In this document: positions 49,101 through 60,400 of the stretch, piece after piece
Layout of the letters: every line of letters starts with the position of its first letter
How positions within the stretch are numbered: position 1 is the stretch's first letter
Assembly (NCBI RefSeq): GCF_032362555.1
Contig: NC_083535.1
Coordinates: 7,068,001-7,132,000 of the forward strand
DNA length: 64,000 bases
Source: Amyelois transitella
Taxonomy: Eukaryota > Arthropoda > Insecta > Lepidoptera > Pyralidae
Direction of reading: 5' to 3'
The notes under the pieces: model-generated
The model's input: only the letters and a program-made list of their open reading frames with translations
Told to the model about the DNA's origin: nothing
Database searches by the model: none
Translations under genes and position numbers: made by a program

Positions 49101-49984
49101 TTTAATATTTTATTATTATTCTTTTATATCTGAAGAAATGTCATTAGATTACGTTATAGCCATGACCAAGCAAAAATTTTTTGCGTTATTAAGATTTTAT
49201 TTGGGAAACTATCATAGAACATGAATTGTGTCCTTTTATTTAATTGCCCATGTGTAATAGAAAAAAAAGCTTTTATAATAATTCTGATTAGCTGTACATG
49301 TATAAATAGAAATACAGACGGGATGTTTATTCCCCTCAGAATATATTATTCCTATTCATATAACCTGCCTACTGCTATTCCTTAGTTGCCTCTGTTTTTT
49401 TTAATATTTCTCATCGCGCAGTCGTCGCGGTACTGCAGCAGAACTGCAAGGTCAGTTGCCGTGGGCCTACATTCCGGCGCCTGCGCATCGCATGCGGGAC
49501 CAGCTGCCTCCCGACGAGGACCTGCCGCCCGTCCCGCTGCCGGACTACACCGCCATACAGCCCTTTAGGAAAGCCTGTGAGTTGTTGAGTTAAAAAAGGA
49601 CGACTTCATTTCTTTCTGTAATTATCGTAGAAAGCGCCGCCAAATGAAAATAAATTGTCCATCTTCTATTTCTGTCTTCTGTCAGTAACATTTATTATTT
49701 TTTGTCATACAGCGGTCCACCGCGCAGCCTCCAGTCTCAGTTCCCTCATACAGAAACGAGAAGCCCTAGGCCAATCACGACGTAAGTTATTGCATCATTC
49801 TTAATTCATTTTGATTATAATTAATACGAAACCCTTTCATCACATTTTCTCATTCTCCAAAAGTGTACTTTAACGCTAGCAAGCTAGCATTATTTCAAAA
49901 TGCTATTCAAGTTTATATAAGTGTAAGACATCATTAGTATTTTTTGTTGCAGCCACACTAAATCAATCGGATGTTTTGTACTAA
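46174..49984 (+). CDS. Four-pass membrane protein with proline-rich cytoplasmic tail, gene A (5' end not found)
   Basis: Exons: 46174-46291, 46696-46869, 46913-47080, 47302-47502, 47925-48130, 48562-48667, 48943-49049, 49422-49576, 49713-49781 and 49953-49984, about 445 residues as far as traced. Four hydrophobic segments can be seen: LFFSSLCLAQYFCIIDFL, FLINCISLGLSVPWVLSSIF, WIMTTLTVCALDLVATVIYA and RLVVLFVFNLLLLVFVIV. A long tail follows (PRIPRPFLSRSF, KKPSPPPQRTT, PPVPLPDYTAIQPF) ending in DVLY. I do not recognise the family; the layout recalls small insect four-pass proteins such as the pasiflora group, but that is a guess. The same plan is seen in gene B next door. One junction (46869/46913) is out of phase across an unusually short 43-nt gap. 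The first exon, with the start codon, was not identified; an ATG at 46030 is one possibility. Confidence 0.6.
46336..46397. repeat. Perfect 21-bp inverted repeat in an intron of gene A
   Basis: The left arm 46336-46356 (aaaataaaccgtagttaaca plus g) pairs perfectly with the right arm 46377-46397 around a 20-nt loop. It starts 45 nt after the 46291 donor. It could form an RNA hairpin of pre-miRNA-like size or be a small MITE remnant. Confidence 0.75.
46437..46675 (+). repeat. SINE, gtgtggttcccgg-headed family (long copy)
   Basis: It runs from gtgctgcgtggttctcggca through aggaccactccatctctttc and aaggtggctaagggatagg to agggatatagacgatatgaa. It ends about 20 nt before the splice acceptor at 46696, like the copy in RASGEF1 that ends close to an acceptor. 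A short fragment also lies at about 48232-48300. Confidence 0.75.
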
Positions 49985-51835
49985 GCAACGGTAAATGAAG
50001 ATTACTTGTTTGTAAAATGAAATGAATACCTATAAGGTTATGAATGAGCGAAATGTATTCTTGAATGTGTGCTTCAGTGGAACAATGTTTTAAATAATAA
50101 GGTGATTGTGTAAAATTTTAAAAACGGGGCTCCTTTTCCGTCTGCGATATAAACCAACAAGTTTTTTTTCAAAATTAACAGTGATGTGCTTGTAACTTAG
50201 ATTAAGAATATTTTTTGATCGTTCGTTCTTTTGTTCGTTACTTTCAATTGTTTACCTACCAATTGTTATGTTAGCGAATGTAGGAAATTTTAAATCAGAG
50301 ACTTTTAAAACAGTGAAATATCTAATAAATTATAAGTGTCCTCTATCTGGGACCGACCTTTTCTCAATAATAAAGAAACGGTCAAGTTTATCTCCATTCG
50401 TCACTTTTTGTTTCCTCACTTTACTTTGACATCAAAGTTTAGAAATTAAATTGTAGACAATTTAAGCGAAGACTTTTTTCGAACACTTATATATCATGTT
50501 TGCACCTATGGAATACATTGTTACTTTCCTTTCTATTGTTTAATAGATAGCGTAAAGCATTTCCACAACTGCCCTAAAAATAATTTCACTAAGGGAGAAA
50601 CTACAGCGCACATTTACGCGTACTATGGCAACGCCCTTTCTTCAGATTAAAAATTTACATAAGATCGTGACATTCTGTCAGCTTTTAAAAACCTAGGGTA
50701 AACTGAGTAATATCCCGATACTCAACTTTTTATTTAAATTTATGTCGTGATGTGTATAACATATAGACAGCCTATATTAACAACCCTGGTTTAAATTACT
50801 CATACATGTTAAATACGACCAGTCTACAATGACTTTGACTACTCTGTAAAAGTGCCTTCAAGTCAGTGCATTTAATATTATGATGTTGATTGTATGTAAG
50901 CATATCTAGTTATTAATTGTTATTATCTTGCAATGACAATACTAAGATGATTTTATTATTTTAGCTTTTAATGTAACAGGTTAAGTTTGTACAAATTAAA
51001 TATTTTTTATGCTAATCTTTTAAGTTTATTACCTTGTATACCCAAAGTTATCATAATTCTTACACTGGATAATCCCAAAAACATTTTACATTCATAATGA
51101 ATTACTCACATTATATCTATGTAGATAATAGTCGGTCATCATTTTGTATTGTTTGATTTGAGTCATATCAATTTCCGTTATTTGTCAAAAGCAATCTTGA
51201 ATATCACATTGTCCATAAACATTCCTACGTATAAATCTTCCCAAATAGGTTCTCCCCATTATACTAGCAATAGTTTATTGCACGATATTTATATTCATAT
51301 AATTTTAGCAAACACCACGGAAAAAATTGCTTTTACCGGAATGAAAGGTACCCTTTGTCCTTCACTACTCTATACTACTCTTAATTATAGGTATACTTGA
51401 AATTTTAAAGAAGATTGGCACAGAATAGGTATAATGCGTGAAGAGAACAAACAAACAAACTTCCTTTGCATTTATAATAAGTATCCATAGGGATACTTAG
51501 GCACCTAAGATTTATGATAAGTACTTCTAATTAACAGCATTGGGAAGCCTTTATTTTCTTAAAAACAACTACTACAGTTGAGCTACAGAAAAATGTATAG
51601 GTGTTTATACCATAGGTTTGCGGACCACTCAATCAACAGTAAATGTCAATACCAACAACACCTGCCGAGTAAAAATTCATAAGGTACTTTCAGAGATAGT
51701 ACGCGAATTAATACTCATATTCAGCGATAACAATTATCACGACGCGATTAACACATCGATTCGTAGTCCCTTCAGAAACGCACACTTTTTGGACATGACG
51801 TGTTTTCATGTGAGCAGGAAAAAGTAGGAAAGAAA
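49985..51835. other. Intergenic region between the two four-pass genes
   Basis: It contains the 3' UTR of gene A and the promoter of gene B. The AT-rich sequence has no supported exon. The open frames 51149-51400 and 51618-51827 look like chance. Confidence 0.4.
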
Positions 51836-54800
51836 ATGAACAAAAACGAGAAGGGAGGCAGCGTAGGACCTTCACCGGGGCTTACCCTGATCGGGGTGCT
51901 GTCTGGAGGCTTGACAATCGTAAGTAAAAACTTTCTACGTTACCTGTGTTGCTAAAGGCAGTTTATTTGTGGCGACAGCGATCGATATTGATTGGTAACA
52001 AAGCAACTAGCTGCTGTTTAGTTAGTCATTCTGATATATTTTTATCAACTTTTGTTTTGCTTAATTGGATTTTTGCAAATTCAGTTGCTGGTTTCTGCGA
52101 ATTTTAGTTAGAAAATACGTTTTATAGCTTGAGAACTATATGTACACAAAAGGTCGACAACGACGATTAAAAAAAATTACTGGTAGGTATGTTTTACCTA
52201 ATGCATTTTGCGTCTTAAGTTTTGAACGAGAGGAAAGCGCCACGATGAGAGAGAAATATACATTGGCACTCAGAAAAAGGGCTTCTATTATTTTTTTATA
52301 GCAGTTACCTTTTACCCCCATATCCACGTGTATATTACTAGTACTCTTATATCTGTACATGAAATAACTTTCCGCCTTTTGAAAAGCTATCTCCTGCTGG
52401 TAAATCCCCCTTAGAATATGAATGTCCTTAAAAAGGCTGCTAGCTGCTTTGTTAGGGAACCAAACAAGGTGATTCTCCTGCAACATCAACATGTGATGAT
52501 GATTTACTGGTTTTTTCTGTTCAAAATTCCTTGCTCACTATGTTAATAGAGCGATCGTCGTATTTTGTCATAGCATTTCATGTTATTTACCGGCAGTTGG
52601 AAATTGTGGTTGCCTTCGTTGCAATGATATGTGCCCGGGTTGCAGTCTGAAAAGAAACCCAGGTTCTCCTATGACCACGATTGACGAATGGTTAAGTCAG
52701 TTAATTGAAGTGAATCTCGTCTGACCTACGTGATCCTGTTTCATATTACTATTAATGACGCTAGCTGGATAAGGTTCCTTTACTCAGGTAGATTCATGCT
52801 TGTCGTGATTATGGGAACTGAGTGGTGCTATTCTAAATATGCTGAGAACCACACGGCAATTTGACTAATCCTCAATCCTTACATACATTTCCAGGTCCTC
52901 AGCGTGGTATACATCACACTATATTCGCTTGCCGTTCACGTCCGCAACAATTGCGATGCTGGCATAACATCACAGTCCGGGCCAGGCAGTACATTCTTTA
53001 TAAACATACTTCTACAATTATATTTTAAACGTATGTATCTTCTATAAGTACTTACTATATTAATGTTTACTTGATTTATCAATTTTGCCCAAAGAGATAA
53101 ACTGTACCTACGCTCTTGTTTAACAAACAAAAGAAGAAATGGCACCTTATGTACGTTTGGTACTAGGTTCTCGGTTTAGCTTATACATTTCCTTAAGTCT
53201 TACGACGTCCTCGGATACTTTTGGGAAGCGTTGCTACATTGCCGGAAACACGCTGCTCAATTTTGCTAAGGTACCTTCATATACCTAACGTACCTAAAAA
53301 TTTCAGAATTAACAGCCGTGTAGATGAAGTTAACAAGAACGTACCTACACCTAGGCCTATCGCCAGGTGACCTACGTTTTCCTTCAATACGTGAATTTAA
53401 AATTTCAGAGGATGATTGCCCGCACGCCCTGTTATTAAATCTGGATATCACACAAGAACATACAGTGTTCGTAATGGCGTGCCTCTCGCTTACAGTTTCG
53501 ATCCTTTGTTTACTGTTGGCGATCGGTTTCATTGCAGGTAACAGAAGAGTCCTAATTCATATGTAGTGTCTTAGTTATCTAACCAAAGGTATTTAGATTT
53601 CTGTGCTTTCTTAGTACATTTAGATAAATAAAGCATTCGATAATTTATTTTGGTGAGATTTTTTATCTGCGTCGTAACTTAATTAACTGAATGTTTACAA
53701 TATATTTAGTACCTGTACTTAAATCATGTCTCATGCTGAAAGTTAAAACAGAACATATTTGTAAAAATGTACCTAATAAAGTTACTTTTAAAGTTAAAGT
53801 TTTAATCTGAAACACCCCAACATCATAAAGGATAAACCCTTGGTTTTTGATGTTGCGCTTGCGGCTGTTTCAAACCATTTTTTTATTACAGCTTTGAAAA
53901 CTGAAAGCGCCTTGAAATATATAGAACCCTTGGGGTACTGCTACATTGTATCGATAATCTTGTCCATAGCCATTGACCTAGCAGCGACGATTCACTTTGG
54001 AATGGATTACAATACATTTACTGAAAACATGGTAAGATAATTTACTCTGATATTATATGTAAAAGGTAGTCAACGGCTTGCAGACACTGAGTTTGTATCG
54101 TAGGTATGACGTGTGAACGAAACAGAATAAAATAAACAAAATATTTGCCTGGCTGGGAATCCAACCTAGGACATGTTAACGAACGCCTAATTTGTCTTAT
54201 TTCCCTTTTTAAATCTATTATCTGATGAACTCTGATACTACTTCTATAACTATCTATTTAAATACATTCCAGAATAATTCATCGCCAGGAGTGAGTATAA
54301 ACTACGTTCGAGATATGTACAGACTGGGAGCTCTGTTATTAATGCTTGTCTCAGCGAAGGGATTCTTAGCTCCTGTTTTTAACATTATTTTTATATCACT
54401 GTTAATCTTTTACCTAGTGGAATTCAGACAGAAAATTCAAAGCGAAGAGGTAAGTACTTAGCAAGTTGCTTGCATAATATTGTGTTATACCGTACAAAAT
54501 GCTTTTCAGCATTTATTCATCAACATCACATAAGCCGCAAGAAGTCACTGCTGGCTGACCCTAAGCTTTCTCCAAAAATTTGTATTCCAAAAGTTGATTC
54601 CCCGATTTCCTTATGGTACCGTTTCTACCTCATTGTCCGTTTTCGTGTGTGCTTGGCTCACTAGCACAATTTTTTTTATTTTTCCCTTAACACACAGAGA
54701 ACAGCTTAACAAATTTGTAAATTTTTTCTTTCAGCATTCCATACATAAAGTGGGAGCTTTAAGAGCATACGAGTAAGCAAAACACCTTATTTTGTTTCTT

Positions 54801-56584
54801 AATGATATTTACTTCCGAATTCAATCAAACTTGTACCTATCTCAATGAAAAATTCAAGAACCAAAGAATACCAATGTTTGCTTTTATATGACTATGTGTA
54901 ATTTTCCAAAAATTAAACCTTATGTGTCTGTGTTCATCACAGTGTGCACATATTTTATCCTTGCTTTTTATATTTATTACGTTAAATCTGTTTCCTTCTT
55001 ATAAATATAGATATATATGGACATTTTATTAAATTTTACGCCCTTACTTTTCAGTCAACCAAGAAGAATTGACGAGCAATCAGAAAATTCGTTTCAACAA
55101 TTCAGAGCGTCAGTAGCTTTTTTTATTAGTTATCAAATCTGTTTAAGTAACTATTTTAATCTTCAGAAATCCTGGTAGTTATATCTTCTACTCTTTAATC
55201 TTTTTGCATGTTCTATAGAAATAAAAAACTGAGTTTTACTCATTGTGTATGTAGCCAATTATTTTATTTATTTTTTTGTTGCAGACAGCCGAAAAGAAAT
55301 GATGATCCATGGCAAAACGGATCAGAGAGCACCTACGCGCCGTATAGAGGGCGAGTATAATGCAAACATTTAAGATTATACCTACATACATATTAACAGG
55401 CTGTATGGTAAATTGCGTTTCATATTTAAAGACGTAGACATGAACATGATTAACTTTATGAAATATAAAACCAACAAAATACAGTGCGTATTTTGTTATT
55501 TTAAAAGATAAATAAAGTCAAAATAGTGCATAGTCTCAGAATGTTTGGACACTTCCAGCGAGGCGGCTTGCTATCGGCCCCGCCCGCGCTTTCAACTTGT
55601 CTGATTTCCACACTTCTTTTAGTTGGTTGATTAGGTAAAATTTTCAGCCCCTATTTTTTTTCTAATTATTTGGAACGAATCAAAAACTGAATATGCAAAG
55701 CAATTTAACAGACATCCTTTATATAACAAATTTATAATATGAATAGAAATAATCAAGATTGTTACTAGATTGACCCAGAATCTAAAAATGAGGTTATTGC
55801 CTTGTTTAAGCATCATGAAAAAATTTGAGATTCGATAACGATGCATCTTCGTAATTGAAAGTTTAACGTAGCAACTGTTTCCGCAGGCCCCAGGTGAACC
55901 CTATGTTTGTGAACGATGAAGACCACTCCCGCATGCCAAGCCGTGAGCCGCCACGTTCAGAATATACAAAGTATGTGTACATTCACTGTCTATACTTGAC
56001 AAATATCCATATTAAATCTGCGCATTACTGATTAACTCTGGATTCTATGCGGCGATGGGCTGCAACGTAAATCTGAATTTCATCACTTAGACATACAGCC
56101 TTGGCCAAAAGTCTTAGGCACCCCCAACTTTTATTAAAATAATGAAGTTAAACTACTTTTATAACCCTGGCAATACATTAGAAATAAGTATTTATTCATC
56201 GTTTCAATAGTAAACATGCATTGTGTATTTTTATGGGGTGCCTAAGACTTTTGGCCAAGGCTGTACTTCTGAACGCGGCCTTTCTGTCTTTGTTCTGTCT
56301 ATCCCATAGAGGATAAAGACGTGATTATATTTATAATGTGTTACAGCCCATCATACGAACGCTACCCTTCGCACCACAACCACCAACCGTCGCTCGCATC
56401 GCGGCCTTTCTCCTACCTAGAAGACATCAAGCGGCAGCCGGCACTCAAATCCCCCAGTCCGACCAGGGAGCCCCAATGGCCGCGTGACCCCTGGGACGCG
56501 CAGGCGCCCCCCGTGCCAGCGCCAGATTATAGCCCGGAAACACCGAGACGGCTAAAGTCTGCGCTTAAATCTTCATTCATGTAG
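51836..56584 (+). CDS. Four-pass membrane protein with proline-rich tail, gene B
   Basis: Ten phase-consistent exons: 51836-51919, 52895-53030, 53409-53537, 53892-54031, 54273-54449, 54735-54772, 55055-55108, 55285-55354, 55894-55970 and 56347-56584, giving 380 residues. Membrane segments: GLTIVLSVVYITLYSLAV (with the end of exon 1), FVMACLSLTVSILCLLLAIG, YCYIVSIILSIAIDLAATI and FNIIFISLLIFYLVEF. The first extracellular loop has two Cys (NNCDAG and QDDCPH). The tail is Gln/Arg/Pro-rich (LEDIKRQP, APPVPAPDYSPETPRR) and ends SSFM. Several tail exons are very small (38-77 nt), and one donor is GTCAGT, so alternative splicing of the tail is plausible. Architecture and the intron after the second membrane segment match gene A, suggesting an old tandem duplication. 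Family not recognised. Confidence 0.7.
56050..56330 (+). repeat. Decayed SINE interrupted by a MITE
   Basis: SINE-type sequence flanks the MITE: gcggcgatgggctgcaac before it, and gaacgcggcctttctgtc plus ggataaagacgtgattatat after it. These match consecutive parts of the SINE copies at 17.6 and 46.4 kb, so the MITE inserted into an existing SINE. Confidence 0.65.
56096..56263. mobile_element. 168-bp MITE of Tc1/mariner type
   Basis: Long inverted repeats (left end cagccttggccaaaagtctt followed by aggcaccccc; right end its complement, ggggtgcctaagacttttgg followed by ccaaggctg) surround a short AT-rich core with no coding capacity. TA flanks both ends (56094-56095 and 56264-56265), the Tc1/mariner target. 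The arms are almost perfect, indicating a recent insertion. Confidence 0.88.
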
Positions 56585-56628
56585 AATTGATAAATAAATG
56601 ACTAAGTGGAAAGTAATTCTTGTACATT

Positions 56629-56800
56629 TGGGATGCGCAAGCACACCCCGCGCCAGCTGATTATTGCCCCGAAACATCAAGGCGGACCGTCTACACTGAA
56701 CTCTTCCTTTTTATAATATCTACAATTAAATTCCTAAATAAAATGGGCATTCTAACGTTTTGGAACGCGTAGGCTTTATAACCCAGAAATACCGGGGGAT
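56629..56800 (+). pseudogene. Two degenerate copies of the gene B terminal coding segment (exon echoes)
   Basis: Bases 56629-56686 resemble 56492-56551 in the last coding exon (tggga-gcgca-gc, cgccag, gattat or tgattat, cccgaaaca, cggcgg-like blocks) with small indels. A weaker third copy at about 56759-56800 keeps tgga-cgcg-aggc, ataacccagaaataccg. Each is followed by an aaataaa-like stretch, as is the real gene end. They lie after the stop codon, in direct orientation. Confidence 0.65.
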
Positions 56801-57410
56801 CAAAAATAAAAGTGTAAACTCTATAACATGAATGACGAATTACCTGCATTATATCGGAACAATAAATCAAAAGTATCGCTACTAATCAAGAACTCCTATT
56901 TTTAAGAAGTTGAAAATGCAAGAAAAGAAAAAAATGTTTTGTTATCATTTATTTATGATCATGTAACTAAAAGTATGAAATATAAATAGTAAGATTTTAT
57001 CGTTAAAACAGCCTTTATCTAATTTAGTCTCTGAATAGTACATGTATTGCTCATATCTTCCGACCATGGAAGGTGCGTTACAATTAATGTTTAGATGGAA
57101 AATTATTATTGCAACAGAATTGCTACATCGAAACTGAACACGTTGTTTTTGCCTTAGCCTACTTATATAACTCAATCGAATTTACCAAAATAAAGTATGA
57201 ACTAATAATTTACAAAATAGTTCATGTGCCATGATAATAATGAGCCTGATAAAAAATACTAAAAATATAAATTTAAATAATTGAACCAAATGCTAGACTT
57301 TGAAAAGGCACAAATATTCACCAGGTTCACTTATAGATATACATTATGTACACTATACACATACATTCAAAAAAATGTTATGTACAATTAACAATAAACT
57401 AAAACAAATC

Positions 57411-60400
57411 TCATGGTTTGTTGGCGGGCGGCTCCGTCGTCCTCGGATGCCTCTCTTTTTGTTCACTTTTCATTGTTGAACACATGCTTGGTGGTCCTTC
57501 TACTCTGCGTTCGTCGCTAACGAACTTTTCTTTAGATATGTTTAAACCTTCAAGTGGTTCCTGGCAGGATTTCTGCCCACTCGGCTCCTCGTTGGATAGA
57601 GATAACTCGAACTGCGTCACAAGTTGACTAAGTACATGTTTTAAATGATCAATCGATTCCTTATCAATCGTTTCGGGTTGAGTAGTAAGTACGGTATCAC
57701 AGTCCCCATCGTCACAGAGGTTCTCGTATTTTTTCTGTAACGACTTGAGCTCTCCGACGATGAGAACGAGGTCGGGGTTAACTTTTAGAGCATCAATGAG
57801 AAACTTGGCTTCCTGCGAGAAGAGAAACACCGCGGGGATTTTGATGTCGTCCTTCCCGTCGCCGGACATTGCGAAAAGGGCGGTGGTCTCGTGAGTCGAG
57901 TCGGGGATGTTGTCGTAGATGATGGCCAGCCTGGCGCCGGCGGCTTGGATGTTGCGCACTTTCTGTGCGAAAGTGCAGAGGCCTCTTTGGGCGATGGCGA
58001 ATTTGTTTTCAACGTGGTTTTTGTTGCTGATAGGATGGCAGGCGTCGGGCGGGTCGGCAAAGGCGGCGGTGCCGTGGAGGTGGGCGGCGTCGAGCTCCTT
58101 GCCGAAGTGTCCGGGCCCGGCCGGGAACACGCGGTCCAGAACCCGCACGCCGGCTGGAATCACGCCGTTCTCGATATCGCTCAGCGAGTTCCACTTCGAC
58201 ATCTCGCGCATAAATGTCAACCCTTCAGCTGCGTCTTTCGCTGATTTTGCCTAGAAACATACAATTTTTTATAAAATTTCTGTTTTACACAATCATAAGT
58301 AAGGACGCCTACTTTCATTGATTGTAAGATGCTTAGTTTATTTTTAACATCAAACATGATCAATCGGCGAAGAGTTTAAAGGTCGTCGGAAGGCGCTTAC
58401 TGTCAAATATACTACTATAAAAATATAACACACCGTTGACGTCGTATACAGCAGTTGTACTCTGCCATCTGGAAGCGTTATGACTGATATGCCCATGTCA
58501 GCGAGGGCGAGTATCTGCCGCGGGTCGTTGAGCGGCCGCAGCCGCGCGGGCGGCCTCGCCGCAGTGGATCCGAGGAGCTGACGCATTGGCTGCCGAACCT
58601 TCTCAGCGATTAAGGAGGCGGTGTTCGGACATGTCCTGCAATAAAAGATAATTCACTTATGAACTACTAGTTGTTTTCGCTTCAGTAAGTACCTACTTCT
58701 TTTTACAATCAACGTATTTCATTTAGGGTCTGTAATGTACTTTCTCCGAGCGCCGTTTGTACACCTGGCGATCTATCTTTTGTTCGTTAGCTGTTCTGAA
58801 TAATTGTGTTTTTGACTGTTATATTGGACAGCTTCCTTCGATCATATATTCAAATATATGATAATTCCTTATACAATACATATAGTAGAACGCTTAAATT
58901 TTTTTAATTAATAATTAAGAGTAGATTTTGGTCAGTCTAGTTTTAGAAAAAATAATCAGCAACATGCCTTGTTGATTACAGTAGGTACTCAGTTGTATAA
59001 CGAACCTACGTAATGGCCGTCACCTTACGTCACGATGATTTTAATAACTTGGATTGAAGCTTTTTCAGCCGTCACATAAGCGATTCAATTATCGATATGC
59101 ATATTGTTATAGAATTTATAAAAACCGAGACAAATTAATATAGGATTTATAATTTGCCTTTCTTACTTTTTATTATATAAATTGAGTTACAAAGATCGTC
59201 TTCAAAATTTAAAAATAACTAATAGACAAGGAAAGTTGACTGTGATTTCGAAATTATTTCATTGTCTTGGTTATTTAGCTTAGTTAATTTTAATCAGCCT
59301 TACAATATTTATTTAATTTGCGAAAGTTAATTAAACAATGGGCCAAAGCAATATCGATACAAATTTATTAAACGGGAAACTATGTTTATTAGTTACGGTT
59401 AATCATTATTATTCTTATAAAGCATGAAGACCTTTAAATCAAATTTAAAAGGTTATAAATAGAACGAAGGCTTAATTAACCTTACAAAATTACAGATAGT
59501 CGAAAAAAAATTATAACTATTAATTTTTATTTTTTGCAACGCCGAGCCACGCCGCCACCTACAAACACACACACATGTCAAACTTATAACACTCCGTCTT
59601 TTTTTCGTCGGAGGATAAATATACATTTAATAACAAAACTTAAATGTAGACTAGGAACACCTGAAGTACAAAACTTACTTTCTATATTTATCTTCGTCGT
59701 CGTCGTCTATCTTCAATGAGAAGTAGGATGTGTTCTTCCCGGCGTTGGCCAATGAAAGTGGCAGGAAATGAGCCTCTGTAGTGAGTAGATAGTCTTCCAA
59801 CTTGACCGGCAAGTCTCTGTCTTCTCCAAACAACATGTAGAGGTACTTGAACGTTTCCGCTAGCACGAACGAGTCCATTCTGTCTTCATGTAACCTTCAA
59901 AATTTAATTTGAAAATGTTATATGTTTGAATCTTCTCTGTCGTCAATAGGATTCCACTTGACCATTTAATACTTCATCCGTATCGCTCATAAATTCATTT
60001 AAAATTATTATACTAGGCAATTGTTTAACTCTCAATGGAACAAAGAAAAAATACAAAATCCAAATTTCGGTTCACGGCCTAAACACTGAGGCAATTTGTA
60101 TCACTGATAAAATTTTGTTTGAATAAAGTCAATTACCCAGGTCTAACCAACGTTACTGTTTTGTGACAATTCCCACAGGGACGGGGAATACTAGAATTGG
60201 GAGTAAAACGCGGACGAAATTAAGGGTAATATAAGCTTTTAATAAATGAATTAATGACTTATTTTTTATCAAAAGAACTTAGTAACAGAAACAATTATTA
60301 CATGAATTTAAATTAACGAACAGTACCTAGTCCTAACATCGTTGACGGCGGCATACCCGCACGGCACCCTGGCGTGCTGCTGCAAGGCTTTGAGAACCGC

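Noticed and set aside
52136-52492. 118-codon minus-strand frame in the first intron of gene B
   Set aside because: No recognised domain, no promoter or splice signals; possibly an old transposon remnant but nothing shows it.
57891-58254. Plus-strand frames over the EDEM3 last exon
   Set aside because: Antisense shadows of a GC-rich coding exon with clear PA-domain sequence on the minus strand.
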